The notes below the pieces were generated by a model, which saw nothing but the letters and a program-made list of their open reading frames with translations, searched no databases and was not told where the DNA came from. Below, piece by piece: positions 18,959-33,496 of a DNA stretch of 37,276 bases; positions within the stretch are counted from its first letter, which is position 1, and each line of letters opens with the position of its first letter. The translations under genes and the position numbers were made by a program. This DNA is from Zygnema cylindricum (lineage: Eukaryota; Streptophyta; Zygnematophyceae; Zygnematales; Zygnemataceae), in the NCBI GenBank assembly GCA_037447655.1, contig JBBHKE010001713.1, positions 60,836 through 98,111 on the forward strand, given 5' to 3'.

Positions 18959-21945
18959 ATGGCGCGTTGTCGCCGATTCATTCGTGGTGATAGAAAATCC
19001 CTCGACGCCGAGCATGAGGATCGGGTATCGAACACCTCTTTTATAGCACGTCGACCGCCTAGGCCATCAGATGTCCCGACCTCTTATCGTCAAGCAATTC
19101 ACCTAGGTCGTGCTGGTGAGCTTTTTCGAGCGGTTCGGGCCCTACAGCCATTCTCCCCTGCCCCCGGATCTTCTTCCACTATTGAGGTCCTTCGAGCTCT
19201 CCACCCCCCTTCCCCTTCCCCTTCCCCTTTACCCCCTTCCATCCACACCTTTGAGCCTTCTGAGAGTTTTACTTTGGATCGGGAGGTTTTCATTAAGGCT
19301 CTTAGCTCTTCTCCTCACCTTTCAGCGGGGGCCCCCTCGGGCATAGTATATGAGTTGGTTCGCGATGTTTTTCCCCCTGAATCGGGTACCTGGGGGTTCG
19401 ATGTGTTTTTTCGAGTATGTTCCCTTATTGCTAGTGGGGATGTTCCCCCTCGGATTTGTGATCTTCTCACGGCGTCCCGCCTTGTGGTAGTTGCCAAACC
19501 TAATGGTAGGATCCGCCCTATCGCCGTGGGAGAGGTTTTATATAGATTGGTGGTTTGTGCGATATGTCTCCAACTCCAACCAGCTTTCCATGACTATTTC
19601 TCTCCTCATCAGTTTGGAGTTGCCACGAGAGGGGGTTGTGAGGCCGTGGTCCACGTAATTCGGGCTTTGTTGGATGTACATCCGGATTGGTTGGTCGTTC
19701 AAGTCGATGTTTCCAATGCATTTAATACAGTGGATCAGAACGTGATTTTTTCAAAGCTTATGGCGGCTCCATCTCTGATTGTCCAATTATTCCCACTTTA
19801 TGAGGGCTTTCTATTCTTTGACAAGCAACCTTTCCTTCTCGGCCGATGGTGATCTTATTCCTCACTCCTCTGCTACTGGCACTCGCCAAGGTGACCCTCT
19901 CGGCGGACTTTTTTTTGCCCTTGCCCATTACCGGGCCCTTCGTGCCTCCGCAGCCGCCTTCCCTTCTTGCCTTTTTACTTAGGTCGCAGATGATACGCAC
20001 ATTATTGGGCCGAGAGAACAAGTCGTGTTGGCATATGATTTTTTCAGGGAACGTTTAGCCAAACTCAACCTTTAAGTTCAACTGTCAAAGTGTGTTATTT
20101 GGTCTCCTCAGGATATTCCACTTTCGTTTACTCCCCCCTCTTGGTTTTCAAACCCCTTCTCCCTCGGATGGCATTCGTGTGCTTGGTTGCCCCCTTGGTT
20201 CGGATACTTTGGTGACCCAATTCCTTCATAATGCTTTACAGACATATCTAGCCCAATTGGACGACCTTCCTCACCTTCCCGATCCGCAAGATGCTTTTGC
20301 TATGTTAACCAGGTGTTTTCCCCACCGCCCTTCTTACCTCACTCGTACTTCCCCTCCCACCTCGACATTTGTCTCCTCTCTCTCGGCTTTTGACGATCGC
20401 CTCATAGACGTCCTCCACACTCTGTTAGGTCGACGGGCATTTGATCGCGAGTCTAGACCATCGGCTCGTATTCAGGCATCCCTCCCTGTCTCAACTAGGG
20501 GGTTGGGTCTATTATCGACCGCTCGTGTTCTACGCTTATTTATCTTTGTTGCTTACTTTGTTTCGGTTCGTCTGACACTCCCCGCTTCAACACCGGGTTT
20601 CCCGCTCGTGTTCACTTCCAACGATCTCTATCGGACGCTCGTTCTCTTCTCCCCATTCCCTTAGGATGTACTTGATTTCTCGACCCTTGTTACAAAATCG
20701 TTACGGCGTTTCAGGGAATCGATTTCGACGGTTGTCGCCACCATGAACTGAGGCTTCATGGCGTCAGCTCCGATTCTTCGTGCGCTGTCTTCTGCGGTGG
20801 ATTGTTCGGTCGGCCTTTTGCCAAACCTATTTTGTCCACTCTCCGATTCTCACCATCTCATTTCACCAACGCCTTTTGGTTTCGCCTTGGCCTCCCCCCT
20901 CCTCCTTTACTTGACTCTCTTGTTTGTGCATGTGGTCGTGTCTTGGGGCCCGATGGTGTCCATTTGCTTCGTTGCTCCCATGGAGCGCACGACACTATTC
21001 GAGACAACGTTGCGACTATCGCTTCAGAAGGGGGCTTTTCTGTGTTTCGAGAGGTTTCTCATATTATTCCCTCGCGTCGGATCAATGTTGTTTTGCTTGA
21101 TGGTGCCCGTCGCATTTTCGGTGATATTGTTCTCGCGAACCCTACTTCAGCTACAGTTGTTGGTCAGGCGGCTCGACATCTTCGGGTGGCAGCTCGTGAT
21201 GCTGCTAAGGCGAAGGAGCGTGATTATGCCCACCGAGACCCTATGGATGACTTTATTCCGATGGCGGTCGAGATCTTTGGTTGTTTGGGTATTGCACTGG
21301 ACGAGTTTCTCCGTACTTGTGCTCGACGTGCTTTCGAGCGTCGAGGACCTGGGAGCCCTCCTCCTTCGGTCCTTATTTCTTTTTACCGTCAACGCTTATC
21401 TGTGGCTCTATAACGAGTGCAGGCTTCAATTCTCCTCCGATCGACTGTTGTGGTTATGGATCGTCGTCGTGCTCCGGAACTCCCTCAACGTGCTCCCCCG
21501 GGCTGGTTTCTCATATTATTCCCTCGCGTCGGATCAATGTTGTTTGCTCGTTGCATTTTTGGTGATATTGTTATGGCGAACCCTACTTCAGCTACAGTTG
21601 TTGGTCAGGCGGCTCGACATATAGGGGTGGCAACTCGTGATGCTGCTAAGGCGAAGGAGCGTGATTATGCCCACCGAGACCGTATGGATGACTTTATTCC
21701 GATGGTGGTCGAGATCTTTGGTTGTTTGGGTGTTTCACTGGACGAGTTTCTCCGTACTTGTGCTCGACGTGCTTTCGAGCGTCGAGGACCTGGGAGCCCT
21801 CCTCCTTCGGTCCTTACTTTTTTTTACTGTCAACGCTTATCTGTGGCTCTACAGCGAGTGCAGGCTTCTATTCTCCTTCGATCGACTGTTGTGGTTATGG
21901 ATCGTCGCCGTGCTCCGGAACTCTCTCAACGTGCTCCCCCGGGTT
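18959..21945 (+). pseudogene. Non-LTR retrotransposon relic: RT, CCHC knuckle, restriction-like endonuclease
   Basis: Starts at ATG 18959. The first 297 codons hold the linker and RT fingers/palm up to QVDVSNAFNTVD. A frameshift near 19795 moves to the frame with TRQGDPLGG; TAG at 19980 (probably from CAG) precedes VADDTHIIG at 19983-20009, the catalytic motif. TAA follows near 20072. Further frames at 20092-20664 carry thumb-like sequence (RIQASLPVSTRGLGLLS). At 20802-21413 comes CACGRVL...HLLRC, a CCHC motif, then a PD-(D/E)XK-like endonuclease (INVVLLDG...FGDIVLANP). RT followed by CCHC plus endonuclease is the layout of R2-type and related LINEs; the exact clade is not decided. At least four breaks make it non-functional. 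Confidence 0.85.
21053..21945 (+). repeat. Tandem duplication of the LINE endonuclease segment
   Basis: Copy 1 (21053-21504) and copy 2 (21505-21945) are adjacent, offset 452 bp. Both run from GGTTTCTCATATTATTCCC to CGTGCTCCCCCGGG. Copy 2 lacks about 10 bases near the endonuclease motif, changing its frame, and has scattered substitutions. Copy 1 ends its frame at TAA 21411-21413 where copy 2 has CAG and reads on, so copy 2 shows the likely original C-terminus (...RVQASILLRSTVVVMDRRRAP). Confidence 0.93.
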
Positions 21946-21963
21946 GGGGGGACTTACGGGGTT

Positions 21964-22205
<242 letters not shown>

Positions 22206-22235
22206 TAGACACAAAAAAGATAGACCTTTGGTCCC

Positions 22236-22570
22236 CATTGTGGAAACCTTTAAATAGGCGTTTGTCTGTCCGTCCGCGCCACCCTGAACGGCATTTCCTT
22301 TGGGCCACATCAGCGACCACGACAACGACCACAACGGCGACATTGACGACCAGGACAGTGACCACGACCACACTGACTCCGACGGGCACTCAATTTTGGT
22401 CGTCGTTTTGAAGACATTTAAATAGGACTTTGTCTGTCCGTCTGCGCGGACTCTGTCTACAGTACGGAAGCGTATGCATGACAGGACATCACGACAGCGA
22501 CCACGACAGCGACCACAGCCATGACCACGACCAGAACCATGACCACGACCACAATGACACGACCGGGTAA
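22236..22570. repeat. Two tandem ~170-bp units with (GACCAC)n tracts
   Basis: Unit 1 (about 22236-22405) and unit 2 (about 22406-22570) each start with a shared block, TTTAAATAGG followed by TTTGTCTGTCCGTC, and then carry GACCACGACNAC-type repeats. Unit 2 contains a 30-codon frame (22478-22570) made mainly of Asp and His, probably a by-product of the repeat. Confidence 0.75.
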
Positions 22571-22930
22571 CTTTAAAACTAGGCGCGATTACAAAAGTGG
22601 CTCAAAGGTTGTACATATCCCCTGTTACAGTAGGGTCAGTCAGACAAAGTGGGGCAAATGGTGTACTCAGGTTGTACATGTCCCGTTTTAAAGTAGAGCA
22701 TACAAAACGCAGGACCAGAAAATGTACGGGGTGTTCGTTTTTTGGAACAGGCATGATAAACGGGCATGATAGTCGGGCATGATAATCGGGCATGATAAAC
22801 TAGACGCGGTCCATGCACATGTAACGGGCGTTGATTTTCTGGTATATACAAAAAGTAGAGGATACACAATCTTACAACCAGATGAGACATGTTACAATGA
22901 TATCTTGAAGAACTAATTTAGACTAGCTAC
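22571..22930. repeat. Small direct repeats, including a 13-bp unit
   Basis: A 13-bp unit GGGCATGATAAAC (variants ending AGTC and AATC) is repeated four times at about 22749-22800. A second pair, AGGTTGTACATATCCC and AGGTTGTACATGTCCC, occurs at about 22607 and 22671. No gene is seen. Confidence 0.7.
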
Positions 22931-23187
22931 ATGCCCTGTGCATCACATTATTACTAAAGATATCTCTCACAATAAACTATGGCGAATATCTCTATCAGTG
23001 AAAATAGAAATATCCTTGCACACGGTCAGAACTTCTGTTGACATTTACTGCATCCTACAAACCAAATGGAGTGAATGTTACTCCAATTTAAACAACTTAA
23101 CCAGAATGCAAAAGAGTACAAGAATCCAGCAAAAAATAGTAGTAGCGTAAGAACAACTGTCCTTGCACATATTTCCCATACTTCCAT

Positions 23188-27145
<3,958 letters not shown>

Positions 27146-29604
27146 GGCTCCAAGCACCCGCCCCTTTTCCGCACTTTCCTAGCACTTCCCCCGCACTTTC
27201 CGCGCACTTTCCGCGATTAAGAAATTTAAATAGCGAACTTCTCCGAACGGAAGTGCTTGAGTCGTACGGATAAGTATGTGACACACTGACCAAACGAAAA
27301 TTGATATTCGCACACTACGCGTACGGTACGTCAAAACTCAAATGGTACAGTAACGGTGCAGCCGATACGATATGAAACTGTAAACCGGGAAACTGTGCGG
27401 ACACACTCTGAATTTCATAGGAGACACACCCTGAATCTGAGAGGGTATAATTTTGGTTTACCCTAAGGGAGGATGGGATGGAGGTTCACTTTAGTGAGTA
27501 GCCGTGCTTTTAATTTTGAGTTTGGGTGATTTTATTTTACTTGCCATTTTTTATTGCCACGTTGCTTTCTTTTTGCTTTTTATTGCCACGTTGCTTTCTT
27601 TTTGCTTTTTATTGCCCTGCTTGTAGTTTTTCAGTTTTGGCCAAGCCGCCCCTTTTGTACCCCCAGACTCAGATGGTTTACCATCGTGCTTTTTAATTTA
27701 TCCAGTGTTTTTTTTTGTTTGGTATTTACTCTTTAGTTGACAAACTGCCACGATCACAAATTTACAACAAAAAAATAAATTTACAACAGTGTTGGTTGGG
27801 TTATCTCTGATGTAGCTTCCCTTTTCGAGCACCAGGTTTTGCTCGAAAGTTCCTATCCTGACCTACTTCATATTCTTTTTTTACTTCCTAGGGATCCAAT
27901 CATGAGTGCAGGTAAATTTTTAGGGTCCTAGGAAATGAACTTCATTGGTAAAACTTTGTTAACTGAAGTTGTTGAGGATTGACTTCGTTTGTATACGTGC
28001 GTTTGAACATTTGCCATTTTTTTTGTTTTAAGTTTCAAAAGAATGTCTGAGATGTATGCCATTGCCTGCAAAACCATCTCAGCACCCCATCAGAAACTTA
28101 CCTCTTTCTTTATTTTCCGGCCAACCACTCCTGTAATTGAGGTATTTTTTGTGGAAATCCACCCGACAAAAAAACTTGGAGTTTGGCTTTGCTAGGTCTT
28201 CTGCTGATATTTTCAGTTTCACCTGTTTTTGACCAGTCTGAGCTATTACAGTCATTTTCTGTCCTGAATCTTGTTCTGAGAAAAATGAAACGTTGTTATG
28301 TATACCTGTTGCATTGTTTTAGTATACCAGTTGCTCTACCGATTATTCACTTTTTTGCCACATCGGACTGAGTGTGTCAACTTTCGACAATAACAACTTG
28401 AGTCCACGCAAAGTCGTATTTCTTGCTCAACCGTCTGATTTTAATTGTGGTTGTTTATTAAACCTCTGGTGTTGGTTGTTATAAGCAAAGGAGTCACGAG
28501 GGTGGACATAACACACCACCCCCTGTTTTGAAAGAAGATGTGTCGAGAGATATTGCAAAGTTGCCTTCCAACAACACAAACGAATCCAGGTTTTCCATGC
28601 AGCGATATACTGGAAAAGTGACTTCCTCTGGAAATCTTTTTTTTACATTTTGTTCCTGTACTCTCACTATCTGAATTTGAAAAAAAAAAAAGAGAAACAG
28701 ATGAGTCATAGCGACCAGGGACCATGGTAGAATACACCACACATTTTATAGTTTCACTAGTTAATGTAAATATAACCAAGCATTACTTCTATGCGAATTT
28801 AACCAAAAGAAGTTTAGTTTAACGATCTTATAACTTGTGGTCTTGATGTAACCAAAAACCTTTTTTTTGGGGGGGGGAGGGGGGGTGGGATGCTTTTTAG
28901 AGCAGCAAAGTAGACACTTGGTCGTCATTATCGTCATCACCATCATCATAAAATTTCATTGAAACACTCGAAAGTTTACTCGCCTATCAAGATGTCGAAG
29001 GGATCCATAAAAATCCGGGTTATAAGCTCCGATTGAACCATATACCGGCATTAGTACATTCCCATTAATATTATAGTGTCAACAACAATAATCTGGTCGT
29101 GGGTTTCTTTGACCAAAAACCATAACATTTGAGTTAAAACCATAAAAACCATAACATAGGTGTTTATAACACTAAAAACAAAGCTAGTGTTAGTGATACT
29201 AATAACGCTTTTATACGAGTTCTTCCTTTATACTAATACCAAAGATTAGAATAGCGTACGGAAGCTGAACAATTACTGAAAATATTACCTACAAAAAAGG
29301 GATGGCCAGGAAAAACCAAAGAACAAAGTCAACGAAATTGTTGACAAAGCAAATTCCATTATTAGACCTAAAATTATTCACATATAATCTGAAAAAGCAC
29401 CAATCACAACAAATTAATAACCGAGAACACCCAGAAACTTTATTACTACACAAAAATGTTCTTGGTTATAACTTGTCGGACATACAAAAGGTAATCAAAA
29501 GCTTGTCGACTTTACAATATACTTACTACCTAGAAGAGTTGAAGGATCTTTCTATTGTGTACTCCTTAACAATTGTATTCATTGGTCCATATGTTGTACA
29601 CATA
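27146..29604. other. Intergenic region between NFU and Bud32
   Basis: NFU upstream region (27146-27480; TTTCCGCGCACTTTCCGCG near 27189, CGTACGGTACG near 27319). Then a 29-bp tandem repeat TTTTTATTGCCACGTTGCTT... in two and a third copies (27548-27616), a G-run block GGGGGGGGGAGGGGGGGTGGG (28869-28889, possible G-quadruplex on plus), and the Bud32 downstream flank (29300-29604). Except for the doubtful exon at 28441-28677, no gene is recognised. Confidence 0.55.
28441..28677 (-). pseudogene. Possible exon of an RWD/DUF1115-like protein (doubtful)
   Basis: After a pyrimidine-rich stretch and AAATTCAG on the minus strand, an open segment encodes SSISLHGKPGFVCVVG and then NRGWCVMSTL before a TAA. 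A (L/P)GKPG(F/I)(V/I)CVxG string followed about 20 residues later by a Trp is characteristic of the C-terminal DUF1115 domain of RWD proteins (RWDD2 type). I found no partner exons with the rest of that domain, so this is either a lone relic or chance similarity. Exact limits are unknown. Confidence 0.25.
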
Positions 29605-32600
29605 TTATCCCACCATTGCACGTTTTCGCCCTCGCATCCTCACTGATTCCAACAACCCCAAGAAAAATGTCACGATTTGGGGCCTGATTTCTATGAGTCA
29701 AGAGATTTCTATGAGCCCAAATACCAAAAGCACACATACGCAAACAGAGCTCTTTCGATTCCATTCTTTTTTTGTTTATAACATAAACAGAGTCTTTTTA
29801 AGCTAATTTCGCGATTACGAGCCTGGCTGTATTAGCGTCTGAGTTTTTTACAGCCTAACATCAACAATTGTGTTACAAAAACAAAAATCAATCTGCAAAA
29901 AACGTGCAAAGGTTCTTTTCTTTCGTAATAATTTTAGGTGCCAGTATTTTTTTGGAATATTAACTTCCATCTCTAAAGCTCTCGAAAACCTTTCCTGTCA
30001 ATACATTTATGGTTAAAAAAGACAGCAAAGTGGTAAAACATTAGCAGACACAAGGAATGACCATTGAAGATAAGCACCAAGCAACAGCAAAGAAAAAAAA
30101 AAAAAGCACAAAGACATTCCATCAAAACAAAAACAACGAAAACCTTCAAGACGAAATAGGTTCATCATCAACCAATCTGCTGAATTTTTCAAGCATGTGA
30201 GGTTTTAATAAAACCGAGAGAGAGATCATTGGAGATAGCTTAAGGGCAAGAAAAGAGACCTTCAGCCAACTTGTTCATAGTGGCACTCCAAAATTTAGAC
30301 GAACGTGTATAAGCTTTAAGAACTGCATCCATCTGTCACAACACAAACATCGCCGGACATTTCAATACGAGAAAGTTATTTCAGATAGCAAAAAACCCAC
30401 ACCCGTGTTTAATTACATTAATTCAGAACAGATTAAACGCCTGTGAAAGCATCGTAAAAAAATATAGGCCAACAACATCCTTCGCGATTTCCATTCCATC
30501 AATAAATGTAAGAAAACAACGAATTATCATCATCTTTGGAAAGATAAAACTGACCATGCCCTGGTGGACAGAATGAAGAGACAGAAGAGCCCTTTCAAGT
30601 ACATAAAGGTCCACAGCTTTATCTTCAGCTAATGTTGAATTATAACTCAATCCAAAGTCGATCATCACTAATTTGTTTGGACTTTTTGGTTCCGAGGACG
30701 GAGTTAAAAGCATATTTGATGTTGTAAGGTCTCCATGAATAAGACCTCCATCATGAAGTCGTGCAATAACTCGACCAATAAGTTCCGCCACTTCCTGGAG
30801 ATCTAAAGAAAAAAAAAGAAAAGATAAAAGATAAAAAATAAAAACAGACTCTCAGGTGTCTTGATCGAGCTTTGTTCAAGCCCCGAACTCCTGCTGCTCC
30901 AACATATCATAAACATTAATAATCATAACAACTAATGTCATTGCAGGATATAAAATTTCATTAGTTTAAATTGAATAAAGTTATATCTTCAAATTCAGGC
31001 ATTAATTATCCTTTTATCACACCACCTAATTCACCACAAGCACCTCAAAACCTACACAGAAGAAACACAGCTTGAGATATCAGAGAGAGCCAACGAGACA
31101 CCTTCAGAAAATGATTGCTTGACATCACAATAAAAATGCTGTCACTTATGTACTGCAATACCAATTTTGTCAAAAAAATCATGCCTCAAAAAAAAAAAAA
31201 AACCCCAACATCGAAAGTTCAAAAATTCAAAAAGTCCACGCCAATATGTTCAAATAGCAGGAAATTACTGAATCAATTGATTCGAGATCAGTAAGTATCC
31301 AACACTAGACCACACATTTCAGATAAGAACGGGATTACCAGACAGGCAGAACTGCCAGATAGTTCGATTTTACAGAATACAAATATCTACAAAGTTCAAT
31401 CGAAGCAACCGATTTCAAGTTCGACAGGGTGGATGTTACAAATTTTGACAAAAGAAAAGTGATGGACATGCCTGTTCCTGGTGAAGATTCCAATAGAACG
31501 GTCTTAACTGATGGCCCTTCTACGAACTCGCTTATGATGGAACAAGTGTCACTGTCCACAGCATACATGGCCGGTGTTCGCACTCCAAGACGGTTTGCTT
31601 TGAGCATGCTGCGAGCCTCCTGCCCTCAGGCCACCTTTACGTCAGACAAGACCATGGGTTTTTCTGAGTCCTTGAAATGTAACAGTTTTGCAAAAAATCA
31701 ACAATTCAACCATTCCATCATTCCAAATCAGTCATTCTCATTTACTCATTCATTCATTCGTTTGTTCATTCATTCAATCATTGAACCTCAATCATCGGAC
31801 CATTGAATCATTCAATGGTTCATTAAGTCATAAGATGGTTCCATCATTCATTGAACCACTGAATCATTCAATCGCTGAATTGCTTCATTCATTTGTCATT
31901 CATTCAATCATCGAAACATTGAATCACTTAATGTTTCATTCAGTCATCCTATGATTCCTTAACATCCATCCAATCATTCAATCAACGAGCACTAGTAAAA
32001 TATAGGCTGTTTGCGCAATTACCAGGTCAAAAACATCCTGCAGCAAGTAAAGTAAGAACTAGTTTTCCTAACATGACATAACTCAGCTTATCTTAGCATG
32101 CCAACTTAACATTATATTTTGGAAACGGAAGTAGCAAAGCACAAATATCAGACTGCTACAACAGCTACCAGATAAGCTGACGAATTTGAAAAATAAAAGT
32201 TAAGCAGTAAACTCATGAACATGGTCTGCTTCCACAGCACATTCTCATTTACTTGAAACGTGGAAGTTACATTATACAGCTCCAATTGCCATTTTTCCAT
32301 TTCAAAATGTAAATAAACAATTGACTTACCACATGAAGACGTCGAAGAGTAAGCTTTGCATCAAGAACCGGATGACGATATTTCTTTTTAAAACGCTCTT
32401 TTACAACAGCAGGTCTCCCGCAAAATAAAACTTTAAATACCCTCTGTGGAAAAAAATAAAAATAAAATAGAATATTGCAAAACCTTACGGGTATCTGAGA
32501 AAATAGCACAGAGAAGACATAAAACCAGGAGTACACTTAAGAATTATACAAACAAATAGTTATTCCACACTCAGTGAGAGATAACAGCAACTTCACGTTA

Positions 32601-32859
32601 ATTTTGTTCCATAAAAGAAGCAATGTGTATCAAAATAGTAAATCATGGCAAAAAAGGAAGAAAGAACCAGCAAATAAAAATGAACATTTGCAAATCAAAA
32701 GAGGAAAAACGGATAAACAAAAATGTAGAAAAATAACAAATAAAAGCAATTGCTATTAAATACAGGTTGAACATAGATTTAATAACTCACAGCTTCAGCT
32801 CCCTGACTGATTAGGTCTACATTTTCGCCCAAGAGAGCAGTGAAGAAGGGGTCGTCCAT
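29605..32859 (-). CDS. BUD32: Bud32/PRPK (TP53RK) atypical kinase of the KEOPS complex, six exons
   Basis: Kinase/ATPase subunit of KEOPS, which supports t6A modification of tRNA with Kae1 (family knowledge). Exons on minus: 32791-32859, 32330-32443, 31472-31619, 30555-30802, 30260-30332, 29605-29642; phases agree and total 229 aa, normal for plant and archaeal-like Bud32. Visible motifs: QGAEARVFK loop, ATP-binding Lys38 (AVVKERF), the family's KYRHPVLD, catalytic loop IHGDLTTSN (Asp135, Asn140), Mg-binding DFG (Asp159), [14 protein letters not shown], and the basic C-terminal [11 protein letters not shown] required for KEOPS function. Intron 3 uses a GC donor (CAG|GCATGT); the other five are GT-AG. 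The last exon encodes only the tail. The gene is divergent from NAR1. Confidence 0.96.
31690..31985. repeat. Degenerate ATTCA/TCAT minisatellite in Bud32 intron 2
   Basis: About 300 bp of ATTCATTCATTCAATCATTGAA-like units, with both TCATTGAA and TTCAATGG orientations making small inverted repeats. Confidence 0.9.
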
Positions 32860-33496
32860 GGCTGCCCGGAATTCACGTCTTCCTCGAGTTTCGGAACTTT
32901 GAATTTCAACAAAGTAACATAGGGTACAGTGTACAGTACACCACGAATCGTTATTAGCGTTGAGAAATTATTAGTGTAAAGAAAAAATTAGCGTCATTCA
33001 TTCTAATTTAGTGCCAGGAGACGTGGCAGATTATGGTCCACGTCCTCAAATAGTGTAGTTTATTCTATTTAAGGTATTAATGTCAAAATTTTGGGGTGCC
33101 GATATAGAGTTCATAACGCTAATAACGATTCGCGGTGTACTGTACTGTACTGTTCCGTACTGCAAATTTTGTAGGTGCGTACCAACGAACCATGTAAAAC
33201 GAAAAATACGGGATCTTTTGGTCTGTCGTTTCGTCGTACATTCGAGGTTGTCACGAACGCGTGACTAAGGGGGAGGACAGGTGTCACGTTCCACTTCCAC
33301 TTTCTCCCCCTCTCCTCTCTCACCTTTCTCCCCCTCTCCTCTCTCACCTTTCTCCCTCATACCCAAAAGGGACACGAAATCCCTCTCTCTTCCTCTCCCC
33401 CCTCTTCTCACTCTTCTCTCTTGTTCCTCTCTCTTCTCTCCTTCTCCTCTCCATCTCGATTTCCTTCCCCCTCCCTCTCTCTTAGAACTAACAGCC
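32860..33496. promoter_or_regulatory. Divergent promoter region of Bud32 and NAR1
   Basis: The 637 bp between the two start codons must hold both promoters and 5' leaders. The NAR1-proximal 200 bp (33290-33485) is a CT-rich leader with a near-exact internal repeat of TCACCTTTCTCCCCCTCTCCTC-like units. No TATA box is obvious. A 211-bp foldback lies in the middle. Confidence 0.65.
32933..33143. repeat. 211-bp foldback element between Bud32 and NAR1
   Basis: Terminal inverted repeats of 29 bp: 32933-32961 (ACAGTACACCACGAATCGTT...) and 33115-33143, differing at one position. The outer sides continue with GTACAGT/ACTGTAC repeats. The interior is AT-rich without coding capacity. Form and size are those of a MITE or a snapped-back duplication. 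Confidence 0.75.

Noticed and set aside
30260-30332. Bud32 ending early after [12 protein letters not shown]
   Set aside because: A donor at GAAG|GTCTCT joins in phase to a far exon (29605-29642) that restores the conserved RGRKR tail.
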